Source: Schwartzia sp. (in: firmicutes) (lineage in GTDB: Bacteria > Bacillota > Negativicutes > Selenomonadales > Selenomonadaceae). Taken from it: DNA of 13,785 nt. Under the pieces are notes generated by a model, which was given only the letters and a program-made list of their open reading frames with translations, was not told the DNA's origin and searched no databases. Shown piece after piece: positions 1 through 6,436 of the stretch; position 1 is the stretch's first letter, and every line of letters begins with the position of its first letter. The stretch lies in assembly GCA_024691625.1 (NCBI GenBank), contig JAILNL010000119.1:1-13785 (forward strand), in the 5' to 3' direction. The position numbers and the translations under genes are program-made.

Positions 1-1
1 T

Positions 2-271
2 GTCAAGAAATCCAAGAAGCTTCTGCAGTTTACGCTTGATGACGGAACGGGCACAGACAGAACAATTCTTTCCGGCATTCATGCCTTCTATGAGCCTGAA
101 GAGCTTATCGGCAAGACGCTTATCGCTATCGTCAATCTCCCGCCGCGCGCAATGATGGGTATTGACTCCTGCGGCATGCTCCTTTCCGCAGTACATAAAG
201 AAGAGGGCGAAGAAAGGCTGCACCTTCTCATGGTCGACGACCATATCCCGGCAGGCGCAAAGCTCTACTGA
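2..271 (+). CDS. tRNA-binding (EMAP/MetG-beta type) domain protein, C-terminal part
   Basis: The reading frame is open from the window edge to a TGA at 269-271, giving the last 89 residues of a protein whose start lies outside. The fragment contains the second half of an OB-fold tRNA-binding domain: a KKLLQ strand, ILSGI, FYEPEELIGK, NLPPR, MMGIDSCGMLL and an ending IPAGAKLY. These match the C-terminal domain of methionyl-tRNA synthetase and the free-standing MetG-beta/EMAP proteins. Family members bind tRNA non-specifically and help a synthetase hold its substrate. From this part alone I cannot tell whether it is a short stand-alone protein or the tail of full MetG. The IDSCGM segment, where many homologues have VESQGM, leans toward the stand-alone type. 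A strong terminator follows at once, so this is the end of its transcription unit. Confidence 0.8.
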   Translation, partial: VKKSKKLLQFTLDDGTGTDRTILSGIHAFYEPEELIGKTLIAIVNLPPRAMMGIDSCGMLLSAVHKEEGEERLHLLMVDDHIPAGAKLY

Positions 272-285
272 TAATATAAACGTTA

Positions 286-320
286 AATGACAGGATTCTT
301 TACAGAATCCTGTCATTTTT
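286..320 (+). terminator. Rho-independent terminator of the tRNA-binding protein gene
   Basis: A perfect inverted repeat has arms at 286-299 and 304-317 (core TGACAGGATTCT / AGAATCCTGTCA), a four-base loop TTAC and a T-run at 316-320. It lies 15 bases after the stop codon. Confidence 0.93.
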
Positions 321-354
321 GTGTTGTATAGCGGAATCGTTTGCAATATAAGGG

Positions 355-408
355 CAAAAAAGCGTGGTTGATGATTGACTCATCAACTGCGCTTATTATT
401 TTATTTAT
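355..408. terminator. Bidirectional terminator-like hairpin
   Basis: The arms lie at 360-374 and 380-394 (core GTTGATGA / TCATCAAC, then two G-T wobbles and an AGCG/CGCT base), with a five-base loop TTGAC. On the minus strand the stem is followed by six T residues (355-360), so it could end the Lrp-family transcript after a roughly 325-base 3' tail. On the plus strand it is followed by TTATTATTTTATTT, so it could also act as a back-up for the upstream gene. Confidence 0.65.
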
Positions 409-460
409 ACGATATAGCTATACGTTTTTCTGCAACGATAAACATTATTTTTCAAAACAA

Positions 461-541
461 ATTGTATACAAAATATAAAGTTGGGTTTTCTCAAAATGGA
501 ATCATGTCTTTGTGTCGTGTGCAAATCTTTTGTATACAAAA
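461..541. promoter_or_regulatory. Two TTGTATACAA palindromes, possible GntR-type operators
   Basis: TTGTATACAA occurs at 462-471 and again at 530-539, where it extends to TTTTGTATACAAAA (528-541). The centres are 68 bases apart. The pattern T-N-G-T...A-C-N-A is typical of operators bound by FadR/FCD-type GntR regulators (family knowledge). No such regulator is encoded in the window, so the assignment is inference. The second copy overlaps a possible -35 (TTGTAT, 530-535) with TAAAAT 16 bases downstream (552-557). Confidence 0.4.
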
Positions 542-545
542 AACG

Positions 546-563
546 GCTTAATAAAATTAAGCT
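546..563. promoter_or_regulatory. Lrp-type palindrome, distal copy
   Basis: GCTTAAT-AAA-ATTAAGC (546-562) is an inverted repeat with 7-base arms. Positions 547-563 match 1232-1248, upstream of the Lrp-family gene, at 16 of 17 bases. Lrp/AsnC proteins usually bind AT-rich 15-bp palindromes, so this is a candidate second binding site for the regulator encoded at 719-1183. Confidence 0.45.
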
Positions 564-638
564 AAAATGTCTAAAAATTGTGAAGAATGAAGTTTAGGAG
601 ACAAAAAAGTTAAGTATAACAGAATACGTATATTTTCG

Positions 639-667
639 TTGTTATTTATACTGCAGGGGTATATAAT
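639..667 (+). promoter_or_regulatory. Possible promoter facing the 3' end of the Lrp gene
   Basis: TTGTTA (639-644), a 17-base spacer and a perfect TATAAT (662-667) form a good vegetative promoter on the plus strand. Transcription would begin near 674. It would meet the hairpin at 679-716 or continue antisense through the Lrp-family gene. No protein gene lies downstream on this strand, so the match may be chance in AT-rich DNA. Confidence 0.35.
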
Positions 668-678
668 GCGAAACATAG

Positions 679-719
679 ACAGGCAATGGCGCCTGCAGGG
701 CAAGCGCCTAGCCTGTTTT
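679..719. terminator. GC-rich hairpin at the 3' end of the Lrp-family gene
   Basis: Nested stems pair ACAGGC (679-684) with GCCTGT (711-716) and GGCGC (688-692) with GCGCC (704-708). On the plus strand the outer stem is followed by TTTTCATTTT. On the minus strand, where the Lrp-family transcript ends, there is only a weak T-rich tail. It could be a weak terminator in either direction or an mRNA-stabilising 3' structure. Confidence 0.35.
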
Positions 720-1183
720 CATTTTGGCAGTATCTCACTGATGGCAGGACCACGATGTTCGATTACCGTAGAAAAGACAATCTGCGTTTTGGTTTTGCCG
801 AACTTCTGCAGCTCGTTGAGGAAGGCATCCAGCTTTTCCGTACTGGGAAAGACCGCTTCGAGCAGCATGGAGTAATCACCTGTAACAAAGTTGCACCCGA
901 TGACGCAGCTTTGATTGCGGATGAACGGGTAGAAAGTGTCTTTATCCATCTGATGCACTTCCAGATTAATGAAAGCTTTAATATGGAAGCCGAATTTTTT
1001 GTTATCGACTATCGCGTGAAAGCCGGTAATGTACTGCGCGTCTATCAGCCGCTGTATGCGCGCTGAGACGGCGGGGGAGGAAAGAAAAACCTGACGGGCG
1101 ATTTCCTTCAACGGGGTTCGGGCATCCTGCTGGAGAATCTCGATGATTTTGTAGTCGATATGATCCGGCTGGTCGCTTTTCAT
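719..1183 (-). CDS. Lrp/AsnC-family transcriptional regulator
   Basis: This 154-aa protein has the size and layout of the Lrp/AsnC family. An N-terminal helix-turn-helix covers about residues 8-52 (IDYKIIEILQQDAR, then LKEIARQVFLSSPAVSARIQRL). A linker strand is followed by an alpha/beta RAM ligand-binding domain at about 67-145, with the family signature GDYSMLLEA (102-110). Such proteins form octamers that sense amino acids and activate or repress metabolic operons. The ATG at 1183 is preceded by AGAAGGG at a good distance. The gene is transcribed away from the seven-gene amino-acid operon starting at 1340, which it very likely controls. Its ligand cannot be read from the sequence; D-glutamate, L-glutamate, 5-oxoproline or alanine are reasonable guesses from context. 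Confidence 0.93.
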   Translation of the reverse strand: MKSDQPDHIDYKIIEILQQDARTPLKEIARQVFLSSPAVSARIQRLIDAQYITGFHAIVDNKKFGFHIKAFINLEVHQMDKDTFYPFIRNQSCVIGCNFVTGDYSMLLEAVFPSTEKLDAFLNELQKFGKTKTQIVFSTVIEHRGPAISEILPK

Positions 1184-1339
1184 GAATATCCCTTCTTAAC
1201 AGTGGAGTGAGACATAGCATACCTGCAAAATCTTAATTAAATTAAGCTGGACACTTAAAGTAAAGATACTACTACGCTATATCACTTAAGATTATAACAC
1301 AAGATGGATGTCAGATAACAGTAAAGAGGGGGATCTAGT
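1184..1339. promoter_or_regulatory. Divergent control region with Lrp-type operator
   Basis: This 156-bp region separates the regulator from the operon it probably controls. It contains a perfect 15-bp palindrome, CTTAATT-A-AATTAAG (1232-1246), of the size expected for an Lrp/AsnC site. Further CTTAA half-sites begin at 1254 (ACACTTAA) and 1285 (TCACTTAA), 22 and then 31 bases on. These are close to two and three helical turns, so the sites would lie on one face of the DNA. Core promoters are not clear. TTAAAG (1255-1260) with TATATC (1278-1283) is a weak plus-strand candidate, and TATAAT on the minus strand (1291-1296) is a possible -10 for the regulator. The plus-strand gene has a GAGGGGG ribosome site at 1326-1332. 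Confidence 0.6.
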
Positions 1340-2179
1340 ATGGAGAGCATTGAGAACATTATCCTTAGGCATTCGAAACGCGGAATGCTTAAGCTCAAGG
1401 AACACATGGATGAGTCGTACTGCGAGCTGGCAGCACGTGAAATCATGTCATGGGAACCGGGTGTCATTTTCCTTACGACGGGTTTTTATGTAGCAGGTTA
1501 TCCTGAGACAGACGGCCCGGCAGGAACGGTTGTACTTGCTCAGGCTTTGAAGAAGCTTGGCTGGGAGCCGGTCATCGTCACGGACAGCGCTTATGCGGTT
1601 CTGTTTACAATCCGTAACATTGCAGTCGTTCCGGTAGATGTGGATTTCACGGAGGACGATTTTAGAAACATCATTACGCGATACCGTCCGGTAGGAATGA
1701 TAGCTGTAGAGCGCTGCGGCATCAATGTGCGTGATGACTATGAGAACATGCGCGGCAAATCCATCAAGGAGCATAATGCTCCAACGGATATTCTGTTTGA
1801 GCTTGCGCCGGAGTATTCAATCCGCACTGTTGGCGTCGGCGACGGCGGCAATGAAATCGGCATGGGTTGCATGGCTGATGTCATTCAGAAGGAGCTGAGC
1901 CTTGTTCCGTGCCGCGTATCGGTTGACCGTCTTGTTATTGCAAGCGTTTCAAACTGGGGCGCTTACGGTATTACGGCATACCTTTCCATTCTCAGCGGCC
2001 TTCCGCTTCTGATGTCTTTCTCGGATATTTATTCCTATATATCCCAGACGGTTGAGATCGGAAGCGTTGACGGTGTTACGCATGAGCGTGTACCGCATGT
2101 TGACGGGTTCGGCGAAGATATTGAGAAAGAAATTGTAGACGCGCTGCATGCGGAAGTTTCGCAAAGGATTGTCTGTTAA
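1340..2179 (+). CDS. DUF4392 protein, homologue of the C-terminal half of D-glutamate cyclase
   Basis: This 279-aa protein belongs to DUF4392, the family of the C-terminal domain of mammalian D-glutamate cyclase (DGLUCY), which turns D-glutamate into 5-oxo-D-proline. The most telling blocks are TTGFYVAGYPETDGPAG (residues 46-62), ERCG (124-127), VGVGDGGNEIGMG (164-176) and SNWGAYG (204-210). The glycine-rich DGGNE block looks like part of an active or phosphate/carboxylate-binding site. There is no signal peptide or membrane segment, so it is cytosolic. The ATG at 1340 has GAGGGGG seven bases upstream. It is the first gene of the operon. The DUF1445 half of the mammalian enzyme is encoded separately at 4806. 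The family is certain; activity of the domain alone is inference. Confidence 0.88.
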   Translation: MESIENIILRHSKRGMLKLKEHMDESYCELAAREIMSWEPGVIFLTTGFYVAGYPETDGPAGTVVLAQALKKLGWEPVIVTDSAYAVLFTIRNIAVVPVDVDFTEDDFRNIITRYRPVGMIAVERCGINVRDDYENMRGKSIKEHNAPTDILFELAPEYSIRTVGVGDGGNEIGMGCMADVIQKELSLVPCRVSVDRLVIASVSNWGAYGITAYLSILSGLPLLMSFSDIYSYISQTVEIGSVDGVTHERVPHVDGFGEDIEKEIVDALHAEVSQRIVC

Positions 2180-2216
2180 TCATAAATTCGAAAACCACTA
2201 CAGGAGGAATATTCTA

Positions 2217-3071
2217 ATGAAAAATCTTGGGTACTATAACGGTAAAATCGGTGAGCTGGAGAGCATGTCCATTCCTATGAACGACCGCGTTCATTGGTTC
2301 GGTGATGGTGTTTATGATGCAGGTCCTAGCCGTAACTACAACATTTTCGCTTTGGATGAGCATGTTGACCGCTTCTTCAACAGCGCAGCACTGATGGATA
2401 TCGTTATGCCGGTGACCAAGGACGAGCTGAAAGAGCTTCTGCAGAAACTTGTTCTCATGGTTGATACAGGTGATTTGTTTGTTTACTATCAGGTAACGCG
2501 CGGTACGGGCATCCGTAACCATGCATTTACCGAAGGTCCGGGCAACCTCTGGGTTATGCTCGTACCGGCAAAGATTTCTGATGGCACGAATCCGATTCAG
2601 GTCATCACGGAAGAGGATAAACGCTTCCTGTACTGCCATGTAAAGACTTTGAATCTGCTTCCTTCTGTTTTGGCTGCTGAGCATGCAAAGAAGGCAGGCT
2701 GCCAGGAGACTATTTTCTATCGCCACGGCGGACGCGTTACGGAATGTGCGCACAGCAACTGCCATATCCTGAAGGACGGCAAGCTGTTCACTGCTCCGAC
2801 GGATAATCTGATTCTTCCGGGTATTGCCCGCGCTCATCTTATCCGCAAGTGCAAAGAGCTTGGCATTGCAGTAAGCGAGACTCCGTACTATCTCAAAGAC
2901 CTCATGGAGGCTGATGAGGTTCTCGTAACAAGTTCCTCTAACTTCTGCCTGAGAGTTGAGACAGTAGATGGAAAGCCTGTCGGCGGAAAGGCTCCTGAGC
3001 TTTATGAGAAAATCCGCAAGGCTGTCCTTGATGAGTTCCTTGAAGCAACGAACGAGCCGGTTAAGGCTTAA
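2217..3071 (+). CDS. Class IV aminotransferase, D-alanine/D-amino-acid type
   Basis: This 284-aa protein is a fold-type IV PLP enzyme closest in pattern to bacterial D-amino-acid aminotransferase, which exchanges amino groups between D-alanine, D-glutamate and their oxo-acids. Features seen are NDRVHWFGDGVYD (22-34, with Tyr33 matching the family active-site Tyr), VTRGTGIRNH (93-102, with Arg100 and His102 matching the carboxylate trap of the Bacillus enzyme), the PLP lysine Lys143 in KTLNLL, RVTECAHSN with the PLP-nitrogen glutamate, and a C-terminal TSSSN phosphate-binding loop. The start is taken at 2217 because AGGAGG (2202-2207) stands before it; an upstream in-frame ATG at 2148 would run inside the preceding gene. 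A 37-base gap to DUF4392 supports co-transcription. Distinguishing it from a branched-chain aminotransferase rests on the Arg-x-His motif and is fairly secure. Confidence 0.87.
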   Translation: MKNLGYYNGKIGELESMSIPMNDRVHWFGDGVYDAGPSRNYNIFALDEHVDRFFNSAALMDIVMPVTKDELKELLQKLVLMVDTGDLFVYYQVTRGTGIRNHAFTEGPGNLWVMLVPAKISDGTNPIQVITEEDKRFLYCHVKTLNLLPSVLAAEHAKKAGCQETIFYRHGGRVTECAHSNCHILKDGKLFTAPTDNLILPGIARAHLIRKCKELGIAVSETPYYLKDLMEADEVLVTSSSNFCLRVETVDGKPVGGKAPELYEKIRKAVLDEFLEATNEPVKA

Positions 3072-3086
3072 TGTCTTAACAGACAT
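3071..3086 (+). other. Small hairpin after the aminotransferase gene
   Basis: ATGTCT (3071-3076), a TAAC loop and AGACAT (3081-3086) form a 6-bp stem starting at the last base of the stop codon. There is no T-run, so it is not a terminator. At most it is an intercistronic mRNA processing or stability element in the 57-base gap before pxpB. Confidence 0.25.
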
Positions 3087-3128
3087 GCTGATTCTAAAAC
3101 CAAAGGATAAAGTCGGGGGCGGAAATGT

Positions 3129-3824
3129 ATGGAAATGAGAATCATGCCGGAAGGAGACCGGGCGCTGGTTGTTGATTTCGGAGAGTACATCGACGAAACA
3201 GTCAACGATTCCGTTAACCGTTTGGCACGCAAGATTCAGGAGCATCATCTTGACGGTATTCAGGAGATGATTCCCACATTCCGGTCTCTGTTGATTTTGT
3301 TTGACCCGGAGCGTACTTCAATGAGAAGGGTACGCTCCGAGATTGAAAGGTTGGATATAACCGCGTCGGAAAGTGAGAGCAAAGAACGCAGGATTCTCCG
3401 TATTCCCTGCTGCTACGGCGGGAAATACGGTGAGGACCTGAAGGACATGGAGCAGGTTACAGGTCTTTCAAGAGAGGAAATCATAAGCATTCACTCGGGT
3501 ACTGATTACCGCGTGTACATGCTGGGTTTTCTTCCGGGATTTGCTTATCTCGGCGGACTTGATGAGAGAATAGCTGCACCGCGGCTGAAAACGCCGCGTC
3601 TCTCTATTCCGGCAGGGTCTGTTGCCATAGGAGGAAATCAGACGGGAGTTTATCCCATTGATTCTCCGGGTGGCTGGCGCATTATCGGTTCAACGCCTAT
3701 TGCTTTTTATGATCCGTCAAAGGAGAATCCGATTCTCTGCAAGGCGGGAGATTATATCCGTTTCGTACCTATCCGTGAGGATGAGTACGACGAAATTCGT
3801 GAGCATCCGGAGGCGTGGGTATGA
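3129..3824 (+). CDS. pxpB: 5-oxoprolinase subunit PxpB
   Basis: This 231-aa protein is the KipI/YbgJ-type subunit of ATP-dependent 5-oxoprolinase. With PxpC it uses ATP to activate 5-oxoproline, which PxpA then opens to glutamate. Family blocks are PCCYGG (93-98), HSGTDYRVYMLGFLPGFAYLGG (122-143), PRLKTPR (151-157), GSVAIGGNQTGVYP (163-176) and SPGGWRIIGSTP (179-190). The N-terminal 85 residues form the usual variable domain. The ATG at 3129 follows GGGGGCGGA; a second in-frame ATG two codons later (3135) is an equal alternative. Its stop overlaps the start of pxpC (ATGA), the usual sign of coupled translation of two subunits of one complex. B. subtilis KipI also inhibits the KinA kinase, but nothing here points to that role. 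Confidence 0.94.
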   Translation: MEMRIMPEGDRALVVDFGEYIDETVNDSVNRLARKIQEHHLDGIQEMIPTFRSLLILFDPERTSMRRVRSEIERLDITASESESKERRILRIPCCYGGKYGEDLKDMEQVTGLSREEIISIHSGTDYRVYMLGFLPGFAYLGGLDERIAAPRLKTPRLSIPAGSVAIGGNQTGVYPIDSPGGWRIIGSTPIAFYDPSKENPILCKAGDYIRFVPIREDEYDEIREHPEAWV

Positions 3825-4774
3825 GCAGTATACGCGTGCTTTCACCGGGAGCATTGACCACCATTCAGGACCGCGGACGTTATGGCTATCAAAGCAGTGG
3901 TATCCGTCCATGCGGTGCAATGGATTTGGATGCATACGAAACTGCGGTGCGTCTCGCAGGAGGCGGAGATGCAGTTCTTGAAATGACAATGCTTGGTGTT
4001 ACCGTGGAGTTCCAATCCCGTATGATTTTTGCGCTCACGGGTGCGGATATGCCGGCAACGCTCGACGGTCTGCCCGTTCCGCGCTATAAGCGAATGGGAG
4101 CCTGCCCGGGGCAGGTTTTGAAGGTCGGTGCAGCCACTAACGGGTGCAGAGGTTATCTGGCATTCTATGGAGGCATACAGGTTCCAAAGGTCATGGGAAG
4201 CCGTTCCACAGATATGAAATGTCATATCGGAGGAATGGAAGGAAGACCTGTTAAGGCCGGTGACCTTCTGGAGGCTGCTGAGCCTGATGAGAAAACCTTT
4301 TCTTCACTGTTGGCGGAGGATCTGACCGCCGATGAGGTTAAATATTCATCTGATATAGAGGTCAGGGTAATACCGGGACCGCAGGACGAAGCCTTCACAG
4401 AAAAGGGCTGGAATGATTTTTTGAGTTCATCTTATGAAATAACGCCGGACAGTGACCGCATGGGACTTCGTCTGGCGGGGCTGCCGATTGAGAGTAAAGC
4501 GGGCACGGATATTGTTTCCGACGGTATCGTGTTCGGTTCGATTCAGGTAACGGCGGCCGGGAATCCAATCGTACTGATGGCAGACCATCAGACCACCGGA
4601 GGCTATGCAAAGATTGCTACGGTGCTGTCGCTGGATTTGCCGATGCTTGCACAGGCACGGCCCGGTGATAAAGTACGTTTCCGTAAAATCTCCGTTGAGG
4701 ATGCGCAGAAGCTGCATGAAGGACCTTCCTTTTTTGCAAAGCTTATGAAGCAGTTTCAGAGGATGTTTGGATAA
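3821..4774 (+). CDS. pxpC: 5-oxoprolinase subunit PxpC
   Basis: This 317-aa protein is of the KipA/YbgK type (biotin-dependent carboxyltransferase-like fold) and is the partner of PxpB in the ATP-dependent step of 5-oxoproline hydrolysis. Conserved blocks in order are LSPGALTTIQDRGRYGYQ (7-24), GAMD (32-35), the Gly-rich GYLAFYGG (111-118), GPQDEAF (186-192), SDRMGLRL (211-218) and ADHQTTGGYAKIA (254-266), with a PGDKVRF ending. ATG 3821 is chosen over an in-frame GTG at 3815 because it overlaps the pxpB stop as ATGA and has CGGAGG about seven bases upstream. The length is normal for the family. A lysine- and phenylalanine-rich tail (FFAKLMKQFQRMFG) extends slightly beyond the usual end. Confidence 0.94.
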   Translation: MSSIRVLSPGALTTIQDRGRYGYQSSGIRPCGAMDLDAYETAVRLAGGGDAVLEMTMLGVTVEFQSRMIFALTGADMPATLDGLPVPRYKRMGACPGQVLKVGAATNGCRGYLAFYGGIQVPKVMGSRSTDMKCHIGGMEGRPVKAGDLLEAAEPDEKTFSSLLAEDLTADEVKYSSDIEVRVIPGPQDEAFTEKGWNDFLSSSYEITPDSDRMGLRLAGLPIESKAGTDIVSDGIVFGSIQVTAAGNPIVLMADHQTTGGYAKIATVLSLDLPMLAQARPGDKVRFRKISVEDAQKLHEGPSFFAKLMKQFQRMFG

Positions 4775-4805
4775 CGCAGCGGTGGGTAGAAAAGAGGGTA
4801 TACAC

Positions 4806-5591
4806 ATGGATTATGGAGCAATGACACCTGCGGAGGTGCGTCGGCTCATACGCAAGGGCGAGATTACATCGCAGACCTCCGGAATGTGCAGAGGCTATGC
4901 TCAGGCAAACCTCGTTACAATTCCGAGAGAGCACGCTTATGATTTTCTTCTCTTTGCCCAGCGCAATCCGAAGCCATGTCCGATCCTTGAGGTCAGCGAC
5001 ACAGGTTCAAGAAAGCTTCATCAAATTGCAGAGGACGTGGATATCGCAAAAGATTTTCCAAAATACCGCGTCTATAAAAAAGGCGAGCTTGCCGGGGAAT
5101 ACACGGATGTCTCGGAGCTTTGGAGAGACGATTTCGTAAGCTTCCTCATAGGCTGCAGCTTCTCGTTTGAGAGTGACCTTCTGGCGGCGGATGTACCTGT
5201 CCGACAGATAGAAGAAGGGCGAAATGTTCCGATGTATCGCACGAACATTCCCTGCGTACCGGCAGGCATTTTCAAGGGAAATATGGTCGTTTCCATGCGG
5301 CCGATTCCTCATGAGCTGGTACCTAAGGCAGTGCTCATAACGGGACAGATGCCGAGAGTTCATGGGGCGCCGGTTCATATCGGTACTCCGGAGGCAATCG
5401 GAATCAATGATTTAATGCATCCGGATTACGGAGACATGGTCACCATAAGGGAAGGGGAAGTTCCCGTATTCTGGCCCTGCGGCGTAACTCCGCAGAATGT
5501 AATCATGGAATCCAAGCCGGAGTTTGTAATCACTCATGCGCCGGGACATATGCTTATAACCGACGTAAAGAATGTTAACCTTAAATACTAA
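4806..5591 (+). CDS. DUF1445 protein (YcsI-like), homologue of the N-terminal half of D-glutamate cyclase
   Basis: This 261-aa protein belongs to DUF1445, often labelled putative hydro-lyase and including B. subtilis YcsI. The same domain forms the N-terminal half of mammalian D-glutamate cyclase. Blocks seen are TSGMCRGYAQANLV (24-37), FLIGCSFSFE (113-122), YRTNIPC (144-150), VSMRPIP (162-168), VHGAPVHIG (185-193), FWPCGVTPQ (222-230) and THAPGHMLITD (243-253). ATG 4806 is preceded by AGAGGG at seven bases; a TTG start at 4767 inside pxpC is much less likely. It lies between pxpC and pxpA, 31 and 19 bases away. B. subtilis ycsI is likewise placed beside its pxp genes. Catalysis of D-Glu cyclisation, alone or together with the DUF4392 protein, is inference from the mammalian enzyme. 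Confidence 0.9.
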   Translation: MDYGAMTPAEVRRLIRKGEITSQTSGMCRGYAQANLVTIPREHAYDFLLFAQRNPKPCPILEVSDTGSRKLHQIAEDVDIAKDFPKYRVYKKGELAGEYTDVSELWRDDFVSFLIGCSFSFESDLLAADVPVRQIEEGRNVPMYRTNIPCVPAGIFKGNMVVSMRPIPHELVPKAVLITGQMPRVHGAPVHIGTPEAIGINDLMHPDYGDMVTIREGEVPVFWPCGVTPQNVIMESKPEFVITHAPGHMLITDVKNVNLKY

Positions 5592-5610
5592 GCCGATGGG
5601 AGGTGAGCGA

Positions 5611-6381
5611 ATGGATGCAGTGGATTTGAATTGTGACATGGGCGAAAGCTTTGGAAATTATACCTGCGGAATGGACACTGATATCGCGGAATATATTTCC
5701 TCGGCAAACGCGGCATGCGGTTTTCATGCGGGCGACCCGTTGGTTATGGAGAAAACGGTAAAGCTCTGCAAGAGTAAAGGCGTTGCCGTGGGCGCGCATC
5801 CGGGGTTTCCGGATCTTGTGGGATTCGGCAGACGCCAGATGCAGGTCGCGCCTGATGAGCTTCGGACGCTTGTCATGTACCAGGTGGGGGCACTGAAAAC
5901 CTTCTGCGATGCCGCAGGTATAAAGCTGCAGCACGTAAAACCGCATGGTGCAATGTACAACATGGCAGGGAAAGATGAGGCCATGGCTCAGATAATCTGT
6001 GAAGCAATAAAAGCTGTCGATCCGTCGCTGATATTGATGGGGCTTTCGGGCTCGATGCTTCTCAAGGCGGCGAAAGCGACAGGATTGAGAGCTGCAAGCG
6101 AGGTTTTCGCGGACCGAGCTTACGAAGAAGACGGCTCTCTGGTCGCCCGTTCGAAACCGGGCGCGGTGATAACAGATGAGGACGAAGCTATCGAAAGGGT
6201 TGTGTCGATGGTTCGTGATCATAAGGTAAAAGCCATAACCGGAAAAGAGATTGAAGTACAGGCGGACAGTATCTGCCTGCACGGTGACTCTGTGAAGGCA
6301 TTGGTCTTTGCCAAGAAAATAAGTCAGACACTCAGGGAAAAGGGAATAAAAATCGTCCCCTTAGGGGAGGTGGTATCCTAA
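5611..6381 (+). CDS. pxpA: 5-oxoprolinase subunit PxpA (LamB/YcsF family)
   Basis: This 256-aa protein completes ATP-dependent 5-oxoprolinase, opening the activated lactam to give glutamate. It has all the LamB/YcsF landmarks: DLNCDMGESFG (5-15), SANAACGFHAGDP (31-43), GVAVGAHPGFPDLVGFGRR (57-75), QHVKPHGAMYN (107-117), a FADRAYEEDGSLVARS block and CLHGDS near the C-terminus. Asp and His residues in these blocks form the likely active site of the polysaccharide-deacetylase-like barrel. ATG 5611 is set by GGAGGT (5599-5604) six bases upstream; an in-frame ATG at 5572 lies within the preceding gene. Together with pxpB and pxpC it makes a complete PxpABC set, so the operon can cleave 5-oxoproline. 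Confidence 0.95.
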   Translation: MDAVDLNCDMGESFGNYTCGMDTDIAEYISSANAACGFHAGDPLVMEKTVKLCKSKGVAVGAHPGFPDLVGFGRRQMQVAPDELRTLVMYQVGALKTFCDAAGIKLQHVKPHGAMYNMAGKDEAMAQIICEAIKAVDPSLILMGLSGSMLLKAAKATGLRAASEVFADRAYEEDGSLVARSKPGAVITDEDEAIERVVSMVRDHKVKAITGKEIEVQADSICLHGDSVKALVFAKKISQTLREKGIKIVPLGEVVS

Positions 6382-6436
6382 GGGGATTTAGAAATGGTTA
6401 TGGATTTTATGCTTAGGTGTGAAAGGGGTCTTTAAA

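Larger units (their letters stand above)
321..718. other. Gene-free AT-rich stretch with palindromes and hairpins
   Basis: No convincing protein gene was found on either strand between the first terminator and the 3' end of the Lrp-family gene. The stretch is clearly richer in A and T than its neighbours. It holds a bidirectional terminator-like hairpin (about 355-408), two TTGTATACAA palindromes (462-471 and 530-539), a 17-bp palindrome that recurs upstream of the Lrp gene (547-563), a consensus-like plus-strand promoter (639-667) and a GC-rich hairpin (679-716). This much signal without a gene suggests a small RNA or a remnant of regulatory DNA from a lost gene. Confidence 0.6.

Noticed and set aside
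321..718. Riboswitch or T-box in the long gene-free region
   Set aside because: No T-box sequence (UGGN-type bulge context) or recognisable riboswitch core was seen, and the region does not lead into a gene on the plus strand.
639..1066. Two plus-strand frames (starting at 639 and 686) overlapping the Lrp-family gene
   Set aside because: They are antisense to a well-supported regulator and have no ribosome site or family similarity, though a promoter-like sequence precedes them.
2148..2216. Upstream start of the aminotransferase at 2148
   Set aside because: It would overlap the end of the DUF4392 gene and lacks a ribosome site; AGGAGG just before 2217 and the usual N-terminus of the family fix the later start.
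2214..3248. Long minus-strand open frame of 344 codons opposite the aminotransferase
   Set aside because: It is a shadow of the real gene: the plus strand has clear PLP-enzyme motifs and a good ribosome site, while the minus frame has low-complexity, Arg/Asn/Cys-rich text with no family pattern.
5581..6282. Minus-strand open frame of 233 codons opposite pxpA
   Set aside because: PxpA motifs are unambiguous on the plus strand; the opposite frame has no start signal or recognisable domain.
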